This document shows, in pieces, positions 8,745 to 16,462 of a stretch of DNA of 64,000 nucleotides. How positions within the stretch are numbered: position 1 is the stretch's first letter; each line of letters starts with the position of its first letter. This DNA is from Hoylesella timonensis S9-PR14. Lineage in GTDB: Bacteria; Bacteroidota; Bacteroidia; Bacteroidales; Bacteroidaceae. The stretch spans positions 1 to 64,000 of the forward strand of contig NZ_JRPQ01000055.1 in NCBI RefSeq assembly GCF_000762405.1, in the 5' to 3' direction. Made by a program: the position numbers and the translations under genes. The notes under the pieces were generated by a model. The model was given only the letters and a program-made list of their open reading frames with translations, was not told the DNA's origin and ran no database searches.

Positions 8745-10046
8745 TTGAAGAAAAATCAAATTGATATTATTACCATGGGTTGCTCAAAGAATCTTGTTGA
8801 CAGTGAGAAGTTAATGAGATTGTTTGAAGACAACGGCTATCGTTGTACCCATGACAGTGAGTCTCCTGATGGTGAAATTGCGGTTATTAATACTTGTGGT
8901 TTCATAGAATCGGCAAAAGAAGAGAGTATCAATACCATTTTAAGTTTTGTCGAAGCTAAGAAAGAGGGTAGACTAAAGAAGCTTTTTGTGATGGGTTGTT
9001 TGAGCCAGCGATACAAAGATGAACTGGAGAATGAAATCCCTGAAGTGGATAAATTTTATGGAAAATTCAATTATAAGCAACTCTTGTCTGATTTGGGAAA
9101 AGCTGAAATATCCTCCTGTCATGGCTTGAGACATCTGACAACACCCCGCCATTATGCGTATTTAAAGATTTCAGAAGGCTGCGATCGTCAGTGTGCTTAT
9201 TGTGCCATACCACTCATGACAGGTAAACATAAGAGCAGATTGAAGTCGGATATTTTAGCGGAAGTCAAGGACATGGTGGCACAAGGGGTGAAAGAATTTC
9301 AGGTCATTGCCCAAGAATTGACTTATTATGGTAGAGATATCGATGGCAAGCAACATATTGCGGACCTGATTTCTGCGATTGCAGAGATAGAAGGAGTGCA
9401 ATGGATTCGGCTTCATTATGCTTATCCAAACCAATTCCCGTTAGAGCTTTTAGACGTAATCAGAGAAAACAAAAAAGTTTGTAACTATCTTGATATTGCT
9501 TTACAGCATATTTCAGATGGCGTGTTATCTCGTATGCATCGCCATGTGAGTAAGCAGGAAACGCTCAATCTCATCAAGACCATTCGAGCAAAGGTTCCAG
9601 GTATTCATTTACGAACAACGCTCATGGTTGGATTTCCTGGTGAGACGGAAGAAGAATTCCAAGAATTGCTTGACTTTGTTCGGTGGGCACGATTTGAAAG
9701 AATGGGTGCCTTTATGTATTCGGAAGAAGAGGGTACCTATGGTGCTTTGCATTATCAAGATGACGTGTCGTTGGCAATGAAGCAACACAGACTGGATCTA
9801 CTCATGGCTGTGCAACAAGAAATTAGTGCAGAGATTGAGGCAGAAAAGATAGGAAAGACAATGAAAGTAATCATTGACAGAAAAGAAAACGATTACTATA
9901 TTGGACGTACAGAATATTGTTCTCCTGATGTTGACCCTGAAGTCTTAATACATTCGACGGGGAAGAACTTGGAAATTGGAGCATTTTACCAAGTGAATAT
10001 CACGGATGCAGAGGAGTTTGATTTGTACGGAGAAGTTGTTGAATGA
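8745..10046 (+). CDS. rimO: Ribosomal protein S12 methylthiotransferase RimO
   Basis: RimO is a radical-SAM enzyme that adds a methylthio group to a conserved aspartate of ribosomal protein S12. The 433-residue protein has the N-terminal cluster cysteines in GCSKNL, NTCGF and MGCLS, the radical-SAM motif CDRQCAYC (Cys146/150/153) and a C-terminal TRAM domain. I place the start at TTG 8745, giving MKKNQIDIITMGC, because it restores the usual family N-terminus; a second in-frame TTG lies at 8736 and no ATG fits. The weak start suggests modest translation. It follows ftsY by 24 bases. Confidence 0.93.
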   Translation: MKKNQIDIITMGCSKNLVDSEKLMRLFEDNGYRCTHDSESPDGEIAVINTCGFIESAKEESINTILSFVEAKKEGRLKKLFVMGCLSQRYKDELENEIPEVDKFYGKFNYKQLLSDLGKAEISSCHGLRHLTTPRHYAYLKISEGCDRQCAYCAIPLMTGKHKSRLKSDILAEVKDMVAQGVKEFQVIAQELTYYGRDIDGKQHIADLISAIAEIEGVQWIRLHYAYPNQFPLELLDVIRENKKVCNYLDIALQHISDGVLSRMHRHVSKQETLNLIKTIRAKVPGIHLRTTLMVGFPGETEEEFQELLDFVRWARFERMGAFMYSEEEGTYGALHYQDDVSLAMKQHRLDLLMAVQQEISAEIEAEKIGKTMKVIIDRKENDYYIGRTEYCSPDVDPEVLIHSTGKNLEIGAFYQVNITDAEEFDLYGEVVE

Positions 10047-10061
10047 AATATCATACAATCC

Positions 10062-10349
10062 ATGAATAACAAAGAGTTTATCGCAGAACTTGCGCAGCGT
10101 TGTGGATATACACAAGAAAAAACGCAAAATTTAGTCAATATCTTGGTAGAAGCGATGGCTTCAAACTTTGATGAAGGAGAAGCCGTATCTATCCCTTCTT
10201 TCGGTACCTTTGAGATAAAAAAGCGATTGGAGCGTATCCTTGTCAACCCATCGACAGGTAAACGAATGATGGTACCGCCCAAATTGGTTCTCAACTTCCG
10301 CCCCACACCTTTAGTGAAAGAACAACTGAAGAAAGGAGGCAACTCATGA
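10062..10349 (+). CDS. HU/IHF family DNA-binding protein
   Basis: This 95-residue protein is a complete HU-type fold: helical N-terminus, the GEAVSIPSFGTFEIKKR segment leading into the DNA-binding arm, and a basic arm with NPSTGKR. HU dimers bend DNA and shape the nucleoid. Its gene overlaps the downstream HU-LysM gene by 4 bases (ATGA), suggesting translational coupling and possible heterodimer formation between the two, which is inference. It is divergent from the separate HU protein at 13977-14261. Confidence 0.92.
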   Translation: MNNKEFIAELAQRCGYTQEKTQNLVNILVEAMASNFDEGEAVSIPSFGTFEIKKRLERILVNPSTGKRMMVPPKLVLNFRPTPLVKEQLKKGGNS

Positions 10350-11719
10350 TTAAATTAACAGATTTGGCAGCTGTATTGGTTGAGAAAGCAGAACTGACAA
10401 AGCGAGAGGCAGATTTTTTCATACCTTTATTTATAGATGTACTCACAACAGGACTGAAATCGGGCAAGCAAGTAAAGATTAAAGGTCTTGGAACTTTCAA
10501 GGTAACAGCAGTGAGTCCGCGTGAAAGTGTGGATGTGAATACAGGAGAGCGAATCTTGATAGAAGGAAGAGATAAAATATCTTTTACACCTGAAGTTGCG
10601 TTGAGAGATAGAGTGAACGCTCCATTTGAACAATTTGAGACGGTCACCATTAGCGATGATGCTGATTTCTCCGAAATAGACGAACGATATCAAGCTGAAG
10701 AAAATACGGAAGAACAAGAAGAGACTTCGCCTACACAGCCTCCAAAAGAAGAAGAACAGCAACCAGAGGAACAGCTTGCACAGCAAGAAGTAGTGACAGA
10801 TAACGTTGATGCACCTTCTAAAGAGATGGCAAACGAACCCGAAGAAAAGCAGGTAGAGCCATTGGTTGAGCCTTCGCAACAGCCTGAAAGTTCGGTTATC
10901 GTAGCTCCTATGACCGAAGAAAAGAAGGAAGAAGCAAGTGAGAACCTTCAAAACACTGCTGATAAACAGAGTGAGGAGATGTCTACATTCGCTAAAACCG
11001 ATACGGCAAAGGTTGAAACGACAGAGGCTGTATCCGATGAAATTGATGAGATTAGTGAAGATACGCAATATCTACGCAAAACTTTGCATCGTACTCAGCG
11101 CAATCAAAAATTATTGATTGGAGCGGTTTGCTGCCTGTTGTTGTTGATGATTGGTAGTGGTTTGTATGTCGCTCAACAATTCTCACTTCGTGATCATCGC
11201 ATCGAACATCTCATGGCAGAACTAATTTCTGCAAAGAAAACAAATGAGAGTGCGGTAAAAGAAACACCGCAAATGGATGAAAATGCCGACCAGCAGGATA
11301 ATAATACAAAAGAACAAACGAATCAAACGGACGGAAGTAACGACGTTTCTGCAGCACAGCAGCACGAGGATGCTGCTCCTGTGAGCAAGGAAACTTCATC
11401 TTTAGGACAGCAACAAGTTACAACTCGTTCAGCAAACCGAGCCACTTCTGCTGAAAAAACACAAGAGACACAAACGAAAGATTGCCAATATGCTGCAAAA
11501 TATGATGCAGATCCTCGCATTAGAACGGGTGCTTACGCCATCATCGGTATTGCTCAAACAGTCACGGTTCGCCCCGGACAGACGTTAAGCTCAATCAGTA
11601 GAGCTTATCTTGGTCCTGGAATGGAGTGCTATATGGAAGCAGTGAACGATAAAGCGGAACTGAAAGCTGGCGATAAGGTGAAGATTCCAGCACTTAAGTT
11701 GAAGAAGAAACTGAAATAA
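10346..11719 (+). CDS. Membrane-anchored HU-LysM fusion protein
   Basis: This 457-residue protein combines three parts. Residues 1-90 form an HU-type DNA-binding domain (IKGLGTFKVTA, arm with NTGERI). Residues about 100-245 are an acidic, glutamine-rich low-complexity linker. A single membrane segment lies at about 254-275, followed by another polar linker and a C-terminal LysM-like domain (about 406-450: VTVRPGQTLSSIS, AGDKVKIP). Taken at face value, it would place a DNA-binding domain in the cytoplasm and a peptidoglycan-binding domain in the periplasm. HU-SPOR fusions are known in Bacteroidetes; this version uses LysM. It overlaps the upstream HU gene by 4 bases. Confidence 0.82.
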   Translation: MIKLTDLAAVLVEKAELTKREADFFIPLFIDVLTTGLKSGKQVKIKGLGTFKVTAVSPRESVDVNTGERILIEGRDKISFTPEVALRDRVNAPFEQFETVTISDDADFSEIDERYQAEENTEEQEETSPTQPPKEEEQQPEEQLAQQEVVTDNVDAPSKEMANEPEEKQVEPLVEPSQQPESSVIVAPMTEEKKEEASENLQNTADKQSEEMSTFAKTDTAKVETTEAVSDEIDEISEDTQYLRKTLHRTQRNQKLLIGAVCCLLLLMIGSGLYVAQQFSLRDHRIEHLMAELISAKKTNESAVKETPQMDENADQQDNNTKEQTNQTDGSNDVSAAQQHEDAAPVSKETSSLGQQQVTTRSANRATSAEKTQETQTKDCQYAAKYDADPRIRTGAYAIIGIAQTVTVRPGQTLSSISRAYLGPGMECYMEAVNDKAELKAGDKVKIPALKLKKKLK

Positions 11720-11736
11720 AACTGCAAAACATCTCA

Positions 11737-11957
11737 ATGATGAAGAAGTAGTTATTTTCCCTTTTACTTATTCCTTGTTTTTGATTTGCTTGAGGGGCTG
11801 CTCAAAGAAACAAGTTGTCAGCTTTGAAAATCCGCTCCCTATTAAATTTGGAGTCCGTTCTTTGTTGCACACAGAAGACGAAAAATATAATATGTTGGGT
11901 ACTTCTTTGGCAATGTTAGCACCACCGAAGAAGATCGATGACCAACAAGCAGGGTAG
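11737..11957 (+). pseudogene. Remnant of a GH43-type glycosidase lipoprotein
   Basis: An ATG pair at 11737/11740 starts MMKK and hits a stop at once. The following frame, read from 11775, gives a hydrophobic stretch and lipobox-like LRGCSKK, then FENPLPIKFG and KYNMLGTS. These match the N-terminal blade of glycoside hydrolase family 43 (NPLPxKFGDPxxL...YYMYGTS). The catalytic Asp-Pro after FG is lost: the sequence reads FGVRSLLH, as if a base were deleted in the GAT codon and compensated nearby. The frame ends at 11957, so only about 60 residues remain of several hundred. The family call rests on short motifs. Confidence 0.5.
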
Positions 11958-12040
11958 GAAAGTCATTCGGTGAAATCTGCTGAAGTGAACAGAAGAGGAA
12001 AGAAGACTTGTTTTAGTTGAAAACAGACCGTATAAAAAAA

Positions 12041-12077
12041 GTAGAATTTAGACATTCTGAAATGTTCTAAATTCTAC
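12041..12077. terminator. Bidirectional terminator hairpin
   Basis: Perfect 12-base arms GTAGAATTTAGA and TCTAAATTCTAC enclose a 13-base loop, with A-rich sequence on the left. It lies 12 bases beyond the RNase G stop codon and after the glycosidase remnant, so it can serve both converging transcripts. Confidence 0.75.
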
Positions 12078-12088
12078 AGATAATCATT

Positions 12089-13663
12089 TTATTTTGTTTC
12101 AATTTCTTCCTTCATATCAATGAACTCCTTTTTTGCGTCATAAAATTCATATTGCAAAAAAGCGAGTTTCTGTGAAGGAACAATGTTCACACCCAGTCCA
12201 TATTTTATCTGCCATTTTCGTTTCAAGGAGATAATTCCTTGATTGATGTAAGCAGCCACGTATGGATGGACGTGTAGATAGAATCGCTTAATTCCTATCT
12301 TGTTAACCAGTTTGTCAATTTTATCCTCAAGCCGATCGGTGAAGAGTATGCTTGAACGAATTTTACCAGTACCGTTACAGGTTGGACACGTCTCGTCAAC
12401 ACTCACATCCATGACCGGTCGCACACGCTGTCGAGTGATTTGCATCAACCCAAATTTGCTTAAAGGGAGTATGTTATGTCGTGCGCGGTCATTCTGCATG
12501 TTCTTACACATCCGCTCATAGAGCAATTGTCTGTCCTCTGCAAGGTGCATATCAATAAAGTCAACAACGATGATACCACCCATGTCGCGCAGACGTAACT
12601 GTCGTGCCAGTTCGTCGGCAGCGCCTAAGTTCACTTCCAAAGCGTTGGCTTCTTGTCCATTTTCGTTGCGTGTCCGGTTTCCACTATTTACATCTACAAC
12701 GTGCAAGGCTTCTGTATGTTCAATGATGAGATAAGCGCCATGCTTGTAGTTGATAGTCTTTCCAAAGCTTGACTTAATTTGTTTTGTGATGTTGAAATTA
12801 TCAAAAATAGGAACACTTCCCGTATATTTCTTGACAATTCCAGCCTTATTGGGTGCTATGAGTGAGACATAATCACTGACTTGTCGGTAAGCTTCGTCAT
12901 TGTTTACATAGATGTTCTCGAAATCAGGACTAAAAATATCTCTTAAAAGAGCGATAGCTCGAACAGCCTCTTCATACACTAATTGAGGTCTGTTCTGTGT
13001 TTTTTGAACTTTGACAATTGCATTTTGCCAACGCTTTGTCAAGACTTTCATTTCACCCTCTAACGCAGCAATCCTTTGACCTTCTGCAACAGTTCTAACA
13101 ATGACACCGCAGTTTTTGGGGCGTATTGTTTGAACGAGTTGTTTCAGTCTGGCACGTTCTTCGCCTTTTTTTATTTTCGACGATACTGATACCTTGTCTC
13201 CAAAGGGGATAAGTACCAAGAAACGTCCAGCAAACGATAGCTCTCCCGTAAGTCGAGGTCCTTTAGTAGAAATAGGCTCTTTCACTATTTGTACTAAAAC
13301 TTCTTGACCTACAGTGAGTGTAGACTGTACACTGCCGTCCTTCTTTAAGTCAGGAAGGTGCGAGGCTTTATCGAATGGATAGAGTTTTTTTCGGTCACTC
13401 TGTACTTGTTTTAAGTACTTGGTGTAAGAATTAAATTGGCTTCCTAAGTCAAGATAGTGAAGAAAAGCGTCACGTTCGTAACCTACATCTACAAAGCAGG
13501 CATTTAAGCCTGGCATTAATTTCTTTACCTTTGCGATGTAAACATTACCCACAGAGAAAGAAGCTGATCGAGGTTCGTTCTGATATTCTACCAGTCGCTT
13601 GTCCTCTAACAAGGCAGTCGATATGTCTTTCTCTTGGACATCTATAACAACTTCGCTGGTCAT
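12089..13663 (-). CDS. rng: Ribonuclease G (RNase E/G family)
   Basis: RNase E/G family endonucleases cut single-stranded AU-rich RNA in rRNA maturation and mRNA decay. The 524-residue protein has an S1 RNA-binding domain (about 36-130), the catalytic core with metal-binding aspartates in VVDVNSG (Asp324) and VVDFIDM (Asp368), and the zinc-link cysteines CPTC (426-429). It lacks the long C-terminal degradosome scaffold of RNase E, so it is RNase G-like. It is the last gene of a minus-strand unit HU, 29-residue ribosomal-type protein, rng. Confidence 0.94.
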   Translation of the reverse strand: MTSEVVIDVQEKDISTALLEDKRLVEYQNEPRSASFSVGNVYIAKVKKLMPGLNACFVDVGYERDAFLHYLDLGSQFNSYTKYLKQVQSDRKKLYPFDKASHLPDLKKDGSVQSTLTVGQEVLVQIVKEPISTKGPRLTGELSFAGRFLVLIPFGDKVSVSSKIKKGEERARLKQLVQTIRPKNCGVIVRTVAEGQRIAALEGEMKVLTKRWQNAIVKVQKTQNRPQLVYEEAVRAIALLRDIFSPDFENIYVNNDEAYRQVSDYVSLIAPNKAGIVKKYTGSVPIFDNFNITKQIKSSFGKTINYKHGAYLIIEHTEALHVVDVNSGNRTRNENGQEANALEVNLGAADELARQLRLRDMGGIIVVDFIDMHLAEDRQLLYERMCKNMQNDRARHNILPLSKFGLMQITRQRVRPVMDVSVDETCPTCNGTGKIRSSILFTDRLEDKIDKLVNKIGIKRFYLHVHPYVAAYINQGIISLKRKWQIKYGLGVNIVPSQKLAFLQYEFYDAKKEFIDMKEEIETK

Positions 13664-13769
13664 TTCTCTTCTTTACTTTACTTAGTTACATTAAAAAGGG
13701 CGGGTCAATCAAAATCCACGCTAGGACTCTTTGACACGCCCCACTGTCAGTTTAGACGTTTTAGCAGGA

Positions 13770-13859
13770 TTATTTGCTCTTATGTCTATTCTTTCTTAGT
13801 CTTTTTTTACGCTTATGCGTTGCCATTTTGTGGCCCTTCTTTTTCTTACCGTTTGGCAT
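13770..13859 (-). CDS. 29-residue basic ribosome-associated protein, AURKAIP1/COX24-like
   Basis: A 30-codon frame on the minus strand reads MPNGKKKKGHKMATHKRKKR and ends RKNRHKSK. It is almost entirely lysine, arginine and histidine, with the KMxTHKRKKRLRKNRHK pattern of the AURKAIP1/COX24 family (mitochondrial mS38, actinobacterial bS22). Those proteins sit on the small ribosomal subunit. The sequence resembles small proteins found across Bacteroidetes. It lies between HU and rng in the same orientation. Function is inferred from composition and motif. Confidence 0.8.
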   Translation of the reverse strand: MPNGKKKKGHKMATHKRKKRLRKNRHKSK

Positions 13860-13976
13860 AATGTTAAATGTTTAAATTGTTCTTTTTATATTACTATAAT
13901 ATTTGTCCATTAAATGAATATGGGCGATAACGTAAAATACTGGAGATGAAACCAATGATTTAGTCTATCTAAAGTC

Positions 13977-14261
13977 TTAGTTAGACTCTTTCATCGCATT
14001 CACAAAACTCTTTGAAGGCTTAAAGCTTGGCAAGTTGTGAGCGTCAATCGTTATCGTTGTGTTCTTTTGTATATTCCTTGCTGTTTTGGCTGCTCTGTGT
14101 TTAATAATAAAACTACCAAAACCTCTTAAATAAACATTTTCCTTTTTTTCAAGAAGGCTTTCCTTCACTTTGCTCATAAAGCTTTCTACAACCACAGCAA
14201 CCTCTTTCTTTTGCAATCCTGTAGAAGCGGCAATTTCATTAATAATATCTGCTTTTGTCAT
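13977..14261 (-). CDS. hup: HU family DNA-binding protein
   Basis: This 94-residue protein has the classical HU layout: MTKADIINEIA at the start, GFGSF in the saddle and the basic arm running through HRAAKTARNIQ to IDAHNLPSFKPSKSF at the C-terminus. It is a nucleoid architectural protein. A -7 box reading TATATTTG on the minus strand lies at 14317-14324, about 56 bases upstream of the start, with an imperfect -33 region. It is transcribed towards the small ribosomal-type protein and rng. Confidence 0.94.
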   Translation of the reverse strand: MTKADIINEIAASTGLQKKEVAVVVESFMSKVKESLLEKKENVYLRGFGSFIIKHRAAKTARNIQKNTTITIDAHNLPSFKPSKSFVNAMKESN

Positions 14262-14483
14262 TTTACCAACGTGTTATTTTGTTGCTTGTTATTACTTTAG
14301 TTTTCTTTTTGAACTGCAAATATAGTGGTTTTTTGCCTTATACGAAAATATATTAAGTTATTTTTGCCAAAAGTGCCTATAATCAGCACATAAGCACTCT
14401 TGTATTCAGATGTTTATAAGAGGAGGAAGAGACCTCAATGCAGCTCAATCTTTATTTGATTTCAAAGAGCCGTTGGCATCAAC

Positions 14484-14870
14484 AAATAAATGCTGAATTT
14501 TCTTTACAAAGTGCCTCTCATAACTCGCGTGTAAACAACCAACACTAAAGTTGGTCGCAAATACGCGAGTTATGTGCGAGGTTCATAATCGCTTGTTATT
14601 AAATATGTTATGAACAAACTGTCTCTTTTTATTCCCATTTTTACCTTTTCTTGGCGACTGAAGCATTGAGATAAGCCTGCTATTTGCATGCTTTAATGTC
14701 GTTGAAGCATGTGAATAACGACCCTAATACATGTTTCCAAGCCCGTAAAGTCAATGTTCCGACTAAAAAATCCGTCTATTTTGGTAAAATCAGCCCATTT
14801 TTGTAGGGCGTTTGCCTATTAAATTTTTCTATTTTGAAGATTTTAGATGACCGTTTTTTGGTAAAATAAC
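14484..14870 (-). repeat. Dispersed structured repeat, copy B (inverted)
   Basis: The reverse complement of this block matches copies at 1-390 and 31444-31825 almost throughout, starting TTATTTTACCAAAAAACGG and ending with AAAATTCAGCATTT. The large hairpin lies near 14519-14574, with arms CATAACTCGCGTGT and ACGCGAGTTATG. Changes in the arms against copy A keep pairing (GTTGGTTGTTTAC opposite GCGACCAAC). It sits between the HU promoter and dinB. The rest of the 850-base gap (14262-15115) holds no gene I can support. Confidence 0.88.
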
Positions 14871-15079
14871 AGAACAAAAGTAAGAAATACTTTTATCAAA
14901 AATGCCCAAATTTGGAATGCCATTATAGTTACAAAAAATGATGCTAATGAAGCGCATGAGGTTTACAATGCGATTCGTTCCATTCAGTAGGTTTGTTGTC
15001 GAAACGAAAGCACAAAGATGGTTTTGTATCAGCATCCACCTTTATTAAATAAAAAGGCAGTGGATAAGAACCAACTCGG

Positions 15080-15111
15080 TTTGCGTTATTTGGCAAAAAT
15101 GAGTAGCTTTG
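15080..15111 (+). promoter_or_regulatory. dinB promoter, apparently giving a leaderless mRNA
   Basis: TTTG at 15080-15083 and TAGCTTTG at 15104-15111 are separated by exactly 20 bases, a full match to the Bacteroidetes consensus. The start codon of dinB is at 15116-15118, only 4 bases after the -7 box, so transcription would begin at or within the start codon. Confidence 0.75.
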
Positions 15112-15115
15112 CATC

Positions 15116-16204
15116 ATGAGGAAAATTATTCATGTAGACATGGACGCCTTCTATGCAGCCGTTGAACAGCGCGATCATCCTGAACTGCAAGGTAAGCCTA
15201 TTGCGATTGGGTATGATGGACCCCGTGGCGTTGTCAGCACTGCCAGCTATGAAGCGCGCCAATATGGCGTCCATTCGGCGATGTCAATTGCCAAAGCCAA
15301 ACGCTTATGTCCTACATTGTTAATCATTCCTCATCACGGTGAGCGTTATCATGAAGTTTCAAAAGAGGTGCGACAAATCTTTCACGAATATACCGATGCG
15401 GTAGAACCTATATCCATTGATGAGGCTTTTCTTGATGTGACAGAGAATAAATTTCAAATAGAAGATGCCAAAGAAATAGCCATACAGATAAAAGCAAAGA
15501 TACTCGAACGCACGCACTTAACAGCCTCTGCTGGCGTTTCATTTAATAAGTTTTTAGCAAAGATTGCCTCGGAATATCAAAAGCCAGATGGGCTTTTTGA
15601 GATTTCGGCAGATGAAGCATACGAATTTATAGGGCAGTTACGCATTGAAGATTTTTGGGGTGTAGGCCCTAAAACGGCAGCACAAATGCACAAGATGGGC
15701 ATTTTTGTTGGTTCACAACTTAGACAAGTGTCAGAAAAACATTTAGTAGAGGTGTTTGGTAAGTTAGGTCATGTTTATTATCAGTATGCCAGAGGTTGCG
15801 ACGATAGACCAGTGGTCTCGGAATGGTTGCGCAAGTCGGTTGGTTGCGAACGCACCTTTTTGAAAGATATTTCAAACCAATCTGCTGTTTTAATTGAACT
15901 ATATCACACAGTGTTGGAGCTTGTGGAAAGAATAGAGGAAGCCAAGTTTGAAGGAAAAACTTTGACTTTGAAAATCAAGTTTTATGACTTTGAACAGATT
16001 ACTCGAAGTGTAACGGCTTCGGAAGCACTGACAACAAAGAATCAGATACTGCCGTTGGCTAAGCAACTGTTGAAAAGCGTTGACTTTTCCATACGACCTA
16101 TTCGACTGTTAGGATTGGCTGTTTCCAATCCTTGGATAGAGGAAAATATCCCAACCGAACGAAAGTGGAAGGAGGAATGGATAGAGGGGTTTGAAAATCT
16201 GTGA
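15116..16204 (+). CDS. dinB: DNA polymerase IV (Y family)
   Basis: DinB is a low-fidelity translesion polymerase lacking proofreading. The 362-residue protein begins MRKIIHVDMDAFYAAVEQ with the first catalytic aspartate (Asp8), has SIDEAFLDV with the Asp102/Glu103 pair, the helix-hairpin-helix region FWGVGPKTA, and a C-terminal little-finger domain. It ends without an obvious beta-clamp-binding pentapeptide at the very C-terminus. A perfect promoter ends 4 bases before the ATG and no SD-like sequence can fit, so translation is probably leaderless. It stands alone, with no SOS box that I could recognise. Confidence 0.94.
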   Translation: MRKIIHVDMDAFYAAVEQRDHPELQGKPIAIGYDGPRGVVSTASYEARQYGVHSAMSIAKAKRLCPTLLIIPHHGERYHEVSKEVRQIFHEYTDAVEPISIDEAFLDVTENKFQIEDAKEIAIQIKAKILERTHLTASAGVSFNKFLAKIASEYQKPDGLFEISADEAYEFIGQLRIEDFWGVGPKTAAQMHKMGIFVGSQLRQVSEKHLVEVFGKLGHVYYQYARGCDDRPVVSEWLRKSVGCERTFLKDISNQSAVLIELYHTVLELVERIEEAKFEGKTLTLKIKFYDFEQITRSVTASEALTTKNQILPLAKQLLKSVDFSIRPIRLLGLAVSNPWIEENIPTERKWKEEWIEGFENL

Positions 16205-16279
16205 GCGCTACCTTAGGTAGTGCATGAGAGAGCTGTATCCTAAAAAACGATTTTGTATCGCAGATAAGCCAGAAAATCA

Positions 16280-16311
16280 TTTGGACATATAAGATTTCTT
16301 TCGTAATTTTG
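16280..16311 (+). promoter_or_regulatory. Promoter of pyk
   Basis: TTTG at 16280-16283 and TAATTTTG at 16304-16311 are spaced by 20 bases. Transcription would start near 16317, leaving a leader of about 145 bases. That leader holds a hairpin pairing AACCAG with CTGGTT followed by a T-rich stretch (about 16322-16375), which could act as an attenuator. Confidence 0.7.
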
Positions 16312-16462
16312 CATACATAAGCAACCAGTTAACAAATCCAGTTTACTTTTCTGTAGCTGGTTTTGTTTAATTTTAGTTCAAAAAAAATATGGATAATAGC
16401 TAATGATGTTGCGACATCTGGTATAATCTTTGTAAACGACCACCATTTAACTCAAAAGAATA

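Noticed and set aside
10427-11068. 213-codon open frame on the minus strand rich in Phe, Leu and Arg
   Set aside because: It mirrors the acidic, glutamine-rich linker of the HU-LysM gene, which produces long antisense frames.
12300-12521. Open frame on the plus strand inside rng
   Set aside because: It is antisense to the conserved RNase G catalytic region and has no motif.
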